Shown here: positions 9,590 through 16,696 of the stretch, piece after piece
Numbering within the stretch: position 1 is the first letter of the stretch
Layout: every line of letters starts with the position of its first letter
Source of the DNA: Prorocentrum cordatum
Lineage: Eukaryota > Sar > Dinophyceae > Prorocentrales > Prorocentraceae
Direction of reading: 5' to 3'
DNA length: 20,000 nucleotides
NCBI GenBank assembly: GCA_963575745.1
Contig: CAUYUJ010008535.1
Span: 52,501-72,500, forward strand
Notes under the pieces: model-generated
What the model saw: only the letters and a program-made list of their open reading frames with translations
Database searches by the model: none
Told to the model about the DNA's origin: nothing
Position numbers and translations under genes: made by a program

Positions 9590-9590
9590 G

Positions 9591-9641
9591 GCCCACGCGG
9601 AGCTGGACGAGCGCATGCACAAGCTCCACGACGACCACGAG
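9591..9641 (+). CDS. Exon E: first half of repeat module 3
   Basis: 17 residues, AHAELDERMHKLHDDHE. It matches the L-D-E-x-x-H-x-L-x-x-x-H part of module 4 (L-D-E-H-A-H-E-L-H-A-R-H). The acceptor is GCCCGCGGAG|GCC after a very long pyrimidine tract. The donor is CACGAG|GCAGGG, a GC donor in phase 0, at exactly the same position in the module as the end of exon B (H-E before the E/A-W-D). Confidence 0.6.
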
Positions 9642-9875
9642 GCAGGGCTCGTTTCGATTCCTCCGATTCGATTCGATTCGATTTCGATGGATTCCGATTC
9701 CGATTCGATTCCATTTGGGATTCGGATTTCGGTTCCGATTTCTTATTGGACGCACACTAGCCTGCCGATTTCCGCCGATTCGACTTTTTCCGACTCGGCT
9801 GCCGATTTCCGCCGATCCGATTCATGTCGACTTCCGATCCGACTTGTCGATTCGATTTTTGGTTCTCCTGACGAG
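9642..9875 (+). repeat. Intron E-F, 234 nt, made of degenerate GATTC pentamers
   Basis: The whole intron is a tandem of GATTC and its variants (CGATT, CCGATTTCCG), densest at 9655-9720, with one interruption near 9745-9765. An intron that is itself a satellite is unusual and probably recent. The same GATTC/TCGGT flavour continues after exon F (9910-9990), where GGTCGGTTCGG variants dominate. Confidence 0.75.
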
Positions 9876-9896
9876 GCCTGGGACCACCACGCCCAG
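9876..9896 (+). CDS. Exon F: 21-nt microexon with the W-D of module 3
   Basis: Seven residues, AWDHHAQ. The acceptor is CTCCTGACGAG|GCC and the donor is CCCAG|GACAGG (GA donor), both phase 0. It has the same length, phase and module position as exon C, differing in three of seven residues. Joined, H-E / A-W-D-H-H-A-Q / E-E-M-A-S-L restores the spacing of the intronless modules. Confidence 0.6.
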
Positions 9897-10457
9897 GACA
9901 GGGGTGTCCGCGATTCGGGCGGTGCGATCGGCTCGGCTGCGTCGCGGTCGGTTGCGTTCGGCCGGTCGGTTCGGTCGGCTCGGTCGGATGTTGTCTCGTT
10001 GCCGCGCTGCTGCGCCCTTGTGGGCTTATGATGTTCCAACCCTCCGTAGCCTTGATCTTCAGAAAGAGTTTCGAGCACCAAGAAAGTGCCGAGGCTTGAG
10101 GGTTTTCGCGTGTCGGGCCCTGGGAGGCGAGACTCGTTCGACATTGTTTCGATACTCTTCTGGGTGCTCGAGATTATTTCTGGGATGTGGTCCTTAAGTC
10201 GATGGGAGCAACGTAGTGCTGAGCCCCCTTCCGGCCTCTCGGTTTCGGACTGGTCTCGGTTTCGCTGCCGGCCTCGGCTGGTCCTCGGCCGCCCCAGCAT
10301 CGCTCGGACTTGCGCACGTTCTCTCGGCGGGGCCATCGAGGAGCACCTCGGAGCATCCTGCGAACCAGAGAACAACACGCACACAACCGAGCAATGCACG
10401 GGGAGTGGACGTCCGAGCGATGGGCAGTCGCGCTGTCGCCGTGAGCGACCCTTGCAG
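9897..10457 (+). other. Intron F-G, about 560 nt
   Basis: 9910-9990 is a degenerate TCGGT/CGGCT pentamer repeat and 10235-10300 a weaker run of the same kind (CTCGGTTTCGG, CCTCGGCTGG). The rest looks like ordinary single-copy intron. No module copy is found, and the acceptor of exon G follows CGACCCTTGCAG. Confidence 0.5.
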
Positions 10458-10739
10458 GAGGAGATGGCGTCCCTCAAGACGCAGCTGTGCTCGGACCCCG
10501 CCCGCAGCCACTACCCCGCGTGCGCGGGCGCGCGCGAGGCGGGGGCCGCCTCGCGCGCGCGGCTGGACGAGCACGCGCACGAGCTCCACGCGAGGCACCA
10601 CGAGTGGGACGAGCACGCCCGCGGAGAGATCGACCACCTGCTGGACCAGCTCTGCGCCGACCCCGCCCGCCGCGGCTACGCCGCCTGCGCCGAGCACCAC
10701 GGCGGGCAGCACGACGACGACGAACACGACGACGACGAG
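10458..10739 (+). CDS. Exon G: second half of module 3 plus complete intronless module 4
   Basis: 94 residues. Residues 1-22 finish module 3 (EEMASLKTQLCSDPARSHYP, then A-C). Residues 23-34 are an Ala/Gly/Arg linker. Residues 35-78 are module 4, with LDEHAHELHARHHEWD and then LCADPARRGYAAC. An Asp/His-rich tail follows (residues 79-94). The acceptor is CTTGCAG|GAG, phase 0. My preferred donor is GAG|GACGAC at 10739, the same AG|GAC context as exons A, C and F. If it is not used, the frame runs on through the GAC repeat and adds about 29 more mostly Asp residues, then Arg-rich sequence. Dense G/C at third positions and the two full Cys cores make this the most convincing exon. Confidence 0.7.
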
Positions 10740-10760
10740 GACGACGACGACGACGACGAC

Positions 10761-10826
<66 letters not shown>
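10740..10826 (+). repeat. (GAC)n microsatellite at the end of module 4
   Basis: About 29 GAC triplets with one AAC, in frame with exon G as poly-Asp. It is either an intronic microsatellite starting right at the splice donor or an acidic tail of the protein. A GGC/GCG-rich stretch (10827-10940) follows that reads poly-Arg, poly-Ala or poly-Gly depending on frame. Confidence 0.8.
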
Positions 10827-10828
<2 letters not shown>

Positions 10829-11030
10829 GCGGCGGCGGCGGCGACGGCGGCCGCGGTGGCGGTGGCCGCGCCCGCCGCGGCAGGGCCGGCGGCGGCGGCG
10901 GCGGCGCCGGCCGCGGCGGCGACTGGCTCGCAGCAGCCAGCGGGCGCGCGCGACCCTGGGCTCGACGCCCAGCTCCGGGAGCTCCCGGGGGGACGAGGGC
11001 TTCGTGGGCCTCGGAAACTCAGGCGGTCGC

Positions 11031-11220
11031 AAACATGGATCAAGGGGGCGTGGATTAGCGACGGGTCCCGTTTCCATGATAAATCGCGGATTTCCGCCGC
11101 CGAGCGAGGCGGCATTGGCCGCATTTTGGGGAAGGCACCTCCCCCGATCCATGGATTTGGCGACCGCGCGCCAATTCCATGGATGGCTAATCCATGCTTG
11201 CGCGCCCCTGATCATTGTTT
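11031..11220. repeat. MITE-like element, copy 2, with terminal inverted repeats
   Basis: The left end, 11031-11059 (AAACATGGATC ... GTGGATTAGC), is the reverse complement of the right end, 11186-11220 (GCTAATCCA ... CCTGATCATTGTTT), apart from a 6-nt insertion and a few mismatches. The interior is homologous to 4775-4930. There is no coding capacity, so any mobility would need a transposase from elsewhere. Confidence 0.65.
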
Positions 11221-11255
11221 CCCAAGCAGCGTCTCCTGAAAGTGGAAGGGGTAAA

Positions 11256-11400
11256 ACAAACAGAAGCGCAACCGGAGACGGCGAACACAACGGCTCCGGA
11301 AGTGGAGCCAGAACCGGAGCCGGCAACACAAACGGCGACGGAGCTGAAAGAAAAAGGCGCCGGAACCGGAGCAACCACAAGGCAGAACGGATCCGGCACA
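11256..11400 (+). repeat. Degenerate CGGAAC/CGGAGC hexamer repeat
   Basis: Recurrent ACCGGAG, CCGGAAC and ACGGCGA blocks give simple peptides (Thr/Ala/Glu-Pro) in all + frames. No protein family is recognisable. Confidence 0.5.
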
Positions 11401-11552
11401 ACAAGAGGCCCTGTCGTTTCCAGGGCCCACGGGGAGGGGGGTCAAACGACGCGAAGATCGGGACAAAATCGGATCGGGATAATTAAATCGAAATCTCTGA
11501 GAATCGGCGGGTCTGGAGGATGTGTTGGGCGCCGCGGCCGCTCTGAGAGCGT

Positions 11553-11632
11553 TCCGGAACGCTCGGAGAGCGCTGCGGAACGCTCTGAGGAGGAGGAGGA
11601 GGAGGAGGAGGAGGAGGAGGAGGAGGAGGAGG
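11553..11632. repeat. 18-bp perfect palindrome followed by a GAG tract
   Basis: GAGCGTTCCGGAACGCTC is its own reverse complement. The half-site CGGAACGCTC recurs once a short distance downstream, followed by about 45 nt of uninterrupted GAG/GGA. In frame it reads E-R-S-E then poly-Glu, which I take as accidental. Confidence 0.7.
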
Positions 11633-12094
11633 ATGGGGCGATGTATCCCGATGCTATAGCCCTGTTTTAGGGGGGCAGGGTCGGCGTTCGGCGTTCGCTC
11701 GCCGTGCCGCCGCAGAGGCCCAGCTGGAGGAGAGAGGTGCCGGTGCCGCGTCCCGCCGCTCGTGGCCAGGGCTGGGGTCTGGAGTCGCCTCGACGTCCAG
11801 GTCAGAACGCGCCCTGGGAGAGGTCCAGGGGCTTAGTGGGTTCAGCGTCGTTCGGGTCAACATCCTCCACCTTTTTGGAACTTTTGGAGCTTCGAAGCGT
11901 TCGAAGGAAGCTTTAGGAGGCTTTTGGGTTCTCTTCTCCGACCCCGCGTCGGGGTTTCCGTTTAGGGTCCCCCTGGAGGGCTTGGGGGGGGACCTTCGGA
12001 TCTGGCCCCAATCGCTGGCGGAAGGTCAGAAGGAGCCGGCGGAAGACGGCCGAAAGACGGCCGCAGACGGCCGAAGGCGGCGCAAGACGCTAGG

Positions 12095-12255
12095 GTTAAG
12101 TCGGACATGTCCCTTTACAGGAGGAATATCCAAAAATAGTTTAAAACATAATATGGGGACGATTTTTCTGTTATGTTCGATTCGTTTTGAGCGTTCTTCG
12201 ATTATTTTTGATTTTCCTCCGAAGTCCGCCTGTAGGAGGACATGCCCGACCTAAC
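12095..12255. repeat. 161-bp inverted-repeat element (MITE-like)
   Basis: The left arm 12095-12121 (GTTAAGTCGGACATGTCC, then CTTTACAGG) matches the reverse complement of 12229-12255 at 22 of 27 positions. The interior is AT-rich (AAAATAGTTTAAAAC, GATTATTTTTGATTTTCC), unlike the surrounding GC-rich DNA. No reading frame is seen. Confidence 0.65.
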
Positions 12256-12289
12256 GGTAGGGGACAGTCACACATTGCAGTTGTGGCTC

Positions 12290-13080
12290 TGGGCGAGCTT
12301 CGAAGAGGCCCAGGAAGGCCCCAAGATCTTCCAAGACGTCCTCCAGACGACCCTAAGAGAGCTCCAAGAGGACCTCCAGGAGGCTGAAAGCTGATCCCTT
12401 TTAGGTTTTCCACCGATTTCGGCGCCTCCAAGATCGCCTGGAGACGGCCCAAGAGGCCGCCAAGAGGCCCGCAAGACGGCTCGAGAAGAGTTCCAAGACA
12501 GCCCGAGAGGCTCGCAGGGCGGCCCCAAGACGGCCCCAGAGGCTTCCAAGGCAGCCGTAGAGCGCCCAAAGAGGGACTCGTGACCGCCCAGGGAGGGCCC
12601 AAGAAGGCCTCCGAGACGCCTCCAAGAGGCCCCCAAGAGGTCCCCAAGAGAGCCCCGGGGGGGACCTCCAGGGGGGACCTCCAGGAGGCCGAAATCACTG
12701 CTGATCTCCTGTAGGTTTGTAAAGACTGTTTGCGCTCTCGCCTTCTCGGGCATCCGACGCTCCAAGATGGGCCCATATGCCCCCGAGATCGCCCCACGGC
12801 GGCCCAAGCGGCCCCCAAGAGGCCCGCAAGACGGCCCAAGAGGGCCCACGACGGCTCAGGAGGCGCAAGGCGGGCCGACGGCCCCAGAGACCTCCAAGAC
12901 AGACGGCCCTCGAGCGCCAAAAGAAGGGCCCACGACTGGCCAGGCAGGGCCTAAGACGGCCTCCATAGGCCAAGAGGCACCCATGAGGGTCCTCAACATG
13001 CCTCAGAAGGATCTTCAGGAAGCCGAACTCAGCTCACAAGGTCGCCTCAAGACGGCCCGATAGGCCCCCAAGAAGCCCGC
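12290..13080 (-). repeat. Left satellite array (21-nt-like motif, minus orientation)
   Basis: Tandem variants of CCAAGACGGCCCAAGAGGCC fill this stretch; they are the reverse complement of the motif in the right array. Landmark segments also match in reverse: CTCCAGGAGGCTGAAAGCTGAT near 12376 and AGGAGGCCGAAATCACTG near 12685 correspond to the GAAGGCCGA...AATCACAG landmark of the right array. Long frames in both strands (Gly-Arg-Leu, Lys-Thr-Ala-Gln-Glu, Arg-Arg-Pro-Lys) are produced by the period being a multiple of three. Confidence 0.8.
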
Positions 13081-13138
13081 TCAATTTGCCTTCTTCTCCT
13101 TCGCCTCCCTCTCCTCCTCATTTCTCTTCCTCTGTCCG

Positions 13139-13267
13139 GTGTTCCCCCGAGAGGTTGCACAACGGCTGGGGCAACACATAGTCAAATAGATCGGACAGAC
13201 TTCGGCCGCACGTTTGGCCGCACGGGCGTTTCCAAAAGGGGCGGCGGTGATTCGCCGATGGCGTCGT
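13139..13267 (-). repeat. Partial inverted copy of the 280-bp dispersed element
   Basis: In reverse complement this reads ACGCC(A)TCGGCGAATCACCGCCGCC, then GGCCGAA and GATCTAT, and ends in GGGGGAACAC. This matches the right halves of the copies ending at 16696 and 17853. It lies just outside the left satellite array, in the same relative orientation as that array. Confidence 0.65.
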
Positions 13268-13300
13268 AGATGATTTAATCCTGAGGACTCAGGTCGTAAC

Positions 13301-13540
13301 TCCTGCCCACCTGCGCTCCAAGGGGGGGGTTCGTGTCTTTAGCAGGTTTTAACCCCAGAGGTTCTCCTCTGAGCGGCGGGACGGATTGGGGCATGGACTG
13401 CTGACCCTTTTCTTTCTCGCAAGTCCTGCACACCTGCGCTCCAAGGTCGGGGTTCGTGTGTCTATCACCCACAGAGGTTCTTTCCTCTGAGCGGCGGGTT
13501 GGATGGGGGTATGGAAGGAGATCCTGTTCCCTATTCTCCA
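13301..13540 (+). repeat. Two tandem copies of a 123-bp unit with a conserved hairpin
   Basis: Copies start at TCCTGC(C/A)CACCTGCGCTCC at 13301 and 13424. Both carry GGGGTTCGTGT, an inverted CAGAGG...CCTCTG with a 4- or 6-nt loop, and GAGCGGCGGG. The stem is identical in both copies while the loop differs. Confidence 0.75.
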
Positions 13541-13927
13541 GAGGCCCCGATATGTTGTCCGCGCTACCCTCCCCAGCCCATGAGCGGGTTTGACTGGAGC
13601 AGGCGTATGGGTAAGATGTTGATTGCCTGCAGGAGATGCTCGGACGTTTCCTGGGGGTCCCGAGTTCCTCGGCGCCGCAGTTGGATCCGCCTCCAGATCG
13701 TGGCTGGCGCGCGGTCTGGGGGGCAGGTCCAGGGTCAGCTCTGAGGCCGATGACCCCGCGCGTAGCCTGCCCATGCGGCCGCGCATCCGCGGCACCTCGC
13801 GCCCCGGAGTCCAGACCGCCAGGGCGTGGAGATGTGGGCCCGCTCGCCGCTCGCGGGCGGAGCCCCGGCGGGGCCGGCGCAGACCTCGCGGCCACGCCCC
13901 CGCAAATGTGATCCGCCCCCCCCCGAG

Positions 13928-14532
13928 GAGTGGGACCGCCACTCGGCGGACCGGGCCCTCGAGATCGGCCGCGAGCTCTGCACGGACCCGTCGCGCCGCC
14001 CCTACGCCGCCTGCGTCGAGCTGCTGCGCGCGCCGCCCGCGGCTGCCGCGGCGGCGGCGCCCTCCCCGCTGCGCGGCGGGGGCGCCGCCTCGCCGCCCGC
14101 CCCTGCGCAGGCCTCGCCCTCCTCCCTGCGGGGCTCGGCCGGGCCGCCCCCGCTGACGTTCCCGGAGGGCGGCTGGGCCAGCCTCGCCGGCGAGTCCTGG
14201 GGCGTGCCCCTGCTCTGGGGCGGGCGCGGCGGCGTGGCCGCCGTGTCGCCGAGGCAGCTGCGCCGCGAGAGGGATGCGCAGTGGCAGGGCAGGATCCCGA
14301 AGGTCGTGTGCGTCACCCTGGTGCCCGACAGCCCGAGCACCCTGGGCTGGCTGCAGACCACGGTCGAGAGCTTCCGCGCGCAGACCTACGAGGGCCCCAG
14401 GGAGCTGCGCCTGGTCTACCACTCGACCCACGCGGACACCGCCGAGCTCGTGAAGGCCGTGGTCGACGGAGCCCTCATCCAGGGCCTGGCCGTCTACGGC
14501 GAGGAGGAGTTCCCCTCGACCGCGCCGTTCCG
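13928..14532 (+). CDS. Exon H: end of module 5, Pro/Ala linker, start of GT2-like domain
   Basis: 201 codons plus two nucleotides. Residues 1-29 are the second part of module 5 (EWDRHSADRALEIGRELC, T-D-P-S-R, Y-A-A-C). Residues 36-75 are a Pro/Ala/Gly/Ser linker. Residues 76-122 are unassigned. From about 123 the sequence IPKVVCVTLVP, L-Q-T-T-V-E-S-F-R-A-Q-T-Y and L-R-L-V-Y-H-S has the order of the first strand, helix and second strand of family 2 glycosyltransferases. Those enzymes transfer sugars from nucleotide sugars; the substrate here is unknown. The acceptor CCCCCCCGAG|GAG matches the others. The donor is TTCCG|GTTCTG, a GT donor, phase 2. The frame is open upstream to an ATG at 13826, so this exon could instead begin a separate gene. 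Confidence 0.65.
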
Positions 14533-14707
14533 GTTCTGGGGGGACCGAAGAGGTACCGATACCGCCACTCCCCGGACCTCTCCTGGAGTGCGTTCTGACC
14601 AGGATTTCGAGGCGAATCCAGCGGTGGCGACGAGGGCCTCCCAGAAGGCCCAGAAAGGGGAACGAGGGGCCAAGGCTAGAGGCACGGGTTCCTCTTCCTC
14701 CTCCGAG
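14533..14707 (+). other. Intron H-I, 175 nt
   Basis: Short intron with a GT start and a CCTCTTCCTCCTCCGAG acceptor. Joining across it restores a continuous P-F-R-F-G-A-W-K-T-D-A-D run. Confidence 0.5.
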
Positions 14708-14909
14708 GTTTGGCGCCTGGAAGACCGACGCGGACCTGGTCGCGCGCTGGGACATTGGCGCGTGGCACCACCCCGAGCGGCTCGCGGCGCAGGTGCGCGC
14801 CATGGCGGTGGTGGCGCGTCCGGCCGTGCTCCTCGGCGGAGGTGGGCGCCCTGACGGCAGCCACGTCGGGGGCCAGGAGTGCCCGCGGGCTGTTGCCTGC
14901 TGGGCTTAG
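14708..14909 (+). CDS. Exon I: DXD-like region of the GT2-like domain, possible 3' end
   Basis: After one nucleotide completing the split Arg codon the exon reads FGAWKTDADLVARWD, I-G-A, WHHPERLAAQVRAMA. In family 2 glycosyltransferases the pattern A-x-x-D-x-D-D-x-x-x-P-x-R-L carries the metal-binding DXD and the following helix. Here the central part is W-D-I-G-A-W, so only the first Asp is kept. The frame reaches a TAG at 14907-14909, but G|GTGGGC at 14841-14842 is a good donor and the homology fades there. The exon may therefore end at 14841 and continue in an exon not seen in this window. The reading frame differs from that of exon H, as a phase 2 intron requires. Confidence 0.5.
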
Positions 14910-16401
14910 GTCGGGCGTGCCCCTCTGCCTAGGAGGACCAGTCAAGCATAGAACATAGCCAAACCATGGTCTGGGGGCACTTCGACTATTTTGGATTATG
15001 TTGGCGTGTGCTTATTCGATTTGCCTCTTGGAGGCATCTTCGAGGCCTCCTTGGGCCTTGGGCCTTAGGCCTTCTCGGAGGCCTCTTTGACAGTCTTAGG
15101 GCATTCCTGGCCCGTCTGACGCCGTCGGAAGCCGTCTTGTGGCGTGCACCAGGGCCGTCTTAGAGGCCATTTTGGGCGTCTTGGAGGCCTCTGGGGCCGT
15201 CTTGGTGCCGTTTCGGGGCCTCTTGGGGGCTCTTGGGCAGTCTCCGGCTGTCGGAAGGCCGAAAATAAGCACATGCCCAAATCATCCAAACACCAATGGG
15301 AAATCAATGATTTTGGTCTCTTCGGGCCTTCCTGGACGCCCTATTGGGTGGGCCGTCTTGGTGACCTCTTGGGGGCCTCAGGGGCTGCCTTGGGAAATCT
15401 TAGAGCCATCTTGGGCCGTCTTGGTGGGCTCCAGGCCCGTCTGACGCCGTCGGAAGCCGTTTGGGGGGGTCTCTCTCTGGGCTGTCTCAGGATCCTCTTG
15501 GGGTGCTCCAGGGCTGCTTTGGAGGCCATCTATGGCGTCTTACAGGCCTCTTGGGATGTCTTGGGGCTCCTTGGGGCCGTCTTGGGGGCCTTTTGGGCCG
15601 TTCTGGGACCATCTTGGAGGCCTCTTGGGCGATCTTGGGGCGATCTTTGGGAGCTCTTGGGCCGTCTCGGGCCGTCGGAAGGCCGAACAGACGCAACTGC
15701 CAACATCGTTCAAATACCTGAGGGAAATAACCGATTTTGTCCTCTTCGGGCCTTCCTGGACGCCCTCTTGGGGGCCTCTTGGGCCGTCTTGGAGGCATCT
15801 TGGGGGCCTCTTGTGCCGCCTTGGTAAATCTTAGAGCCATCTCGGGCCGTCTTGATGGCCCCCCTGGCCCGTCGGAAGCCGTCGGAAGCCGTTTTGGCGG
15901 CCTCTCTGGGCCGACTTGGGGCCCTCTTGGGGCGGTCTTGGGCGTCTTGGAGGCCTCTTGGGCTGTCTTAGGTCCCTCTTGGGGCCGCCTTGGGGACCTC
16001 TTGGGCCGTTCTGGGACCACCTTGGGGGCCGGCGATCTTGGGGCAATCTTTGCGGGCTCTTGGGCCGTCTCGGGGCCGTTGTGAGGCCGAGCAACAAGCA
16101 ATTTCCCAAACCCTTCAAACACCTAAGAAGAATCAGTGATTTTGGCCTTTGGGGCCTTTCTGGAGGGCCTCTTGGAGACATATTGGGCCGTCTTGGAGGT
16201 CTCTTGGGGGCGTCTCGTAGCGTCTTGGGCCATCCTGGAGCCAGCTGGGGCGTCTTGGCGGTATCTTGGGCGGGCTTGGAGGTATCTCGGATCCTCTTGG
16301 GATGTCTCGGAGGCCATCTTGGACCTTCTTGGGCGAACTTGGGAGCCATCTTGTCCTCTCGGAGGCCATCTTGAGCCGTCTTGGAGATGTGTTGTGCACG
16401 A

Positions 16402-16696
16402 TGTGCTCCTTTTCGGTCCCTTCCGGATGGCCGGGGGGACGGGCCGAAGCCCCAGGGGAGAGCTTTTTTTTGTTGTGTGTGTGTGGGAAGAAACACAACA
16501 AAGTCGTAAGAAGTTCAGCAAGTCGGGCACCCCTGTGGCAAGCCAAAGGGAGGCGGCGGATCGAAGACGCCTACGGCGAATCACCGCCGCCCCCTGCCTT
16601 TTTGGAACCACATTCGTGGCCGAAAGTTGGGTTTGAGCTCGGCCAAGCTATCGGGCCACGTTCCCCGAGTGGGTTTCGAAAGCCTTCGGGGAACAC
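16402..16696 (+). repeat. 280-bp dispersed element, copy in right array
   Basis: A non-satellite insertion with CCCTTCCGG(A)TGGCCGG, CCGAAGCCCCAGGGG, GGCGGCGGATCGAAGACGCC, GGCGAATCACCGCCGCC and a terminal hairpin (GTTCCCCGAG at 16660-16669 against CTTCGGGGAAC at 16684-16694). It is homologous along its length to 17581-17853. A T run then a TG run (TTTTTTTTGTTGTGTGTGTGTG) is specific to this copy. Confidence 0.75.

Larger units (their letters stand above)
8504..9590 (+). other. Intron D-E, about 1.1 kb, composed of simple and inverted repeats
   Basis: In order: about 8700-8830 degenerate TTGGCCGG/GGTTGGC repeats; 8911-8949 an AT dinucleotide run; 8951-9084 a short inverted-repeat element; 9296-9320 a GC hairpin; 9320-9575 a polypyrimidine tract. 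No module copy is seen. Confidence 0.6.
10740..13927 (+). other. Intron G-H, about 3.2 kb, repeat-filled; first half of module 5 not found
   Basis: This contains the GAC tract, a MITE-like copy, CGGAAC-type hexamers (11256-11400), a palindrome and GAG tract (11547-11632), an inverted-repeat element, the left satellite array, a partial inverted 280-bp element and a 123-bp tandem pair. Exon H begins at E-W-D, so an exon with L-D-E-x-x-H-x-L-x-x-x-H-x is expected here. The only faint candidates are A-Q-L-E-E-R after GCAGAG at 11718 and L-D-A-Q-L-R-E-L near 10963-10986. Neither has the His residues. Confidence 0.4.
3992..14909 (+). other. Split gene: WD/LC-DP-R-Y-C repeat protein with C-terminal GT2-like domain (span of visible exons)
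   Basis: Nine exons on the + strand join without breaking frame. All junctions are phase 0 except the last, which is phase 2. The product has at least five copies of a module with the pattern H-x-E-W-D, a short helix-like spacer, L-C-x-D-P-[AS]-R, and Y-x-x-C. A Pro/Ala-rich linker and a domain resembling family 2 glycosyltransferases follow. The two conserved Cys in each module are 11 residues apart and could form a disulfide, which would suit a secretory or surface protein; that is inference. No start codon or signal peptide is visible, so upstream exons must lie before the window or inside the repeat at 1-3990. The first half of module 5 was not found between 10740 and 13927. The modules match no family I can name. 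The alternative is two genes, with the second starting at an ATG at 13826. Confidence 0.6.

Noticed and set aside
10474-11404. Minus- and plus-strand Arg-, Ala- or Ser-rich frames around the GAC/GGC tracts
   Set aside because: Triplet repeats give homopolymer-like peptides in every frame. Only the frame of exon G carries the module pattern.
11718-11799. Possible exon A-Q-L-E-E-R after GCAGAG, ending at a CCAG|GT donor, as the missing half of module 5
   Set aside because: The first residues resemble L-D-E, but the His-rich helix of the module is absent.
12171-13063. Open frames in the left satellite array
   Set aside because: They come from a 21-nt-like period, so all frames stay open with heptad-like peptides and no domain.
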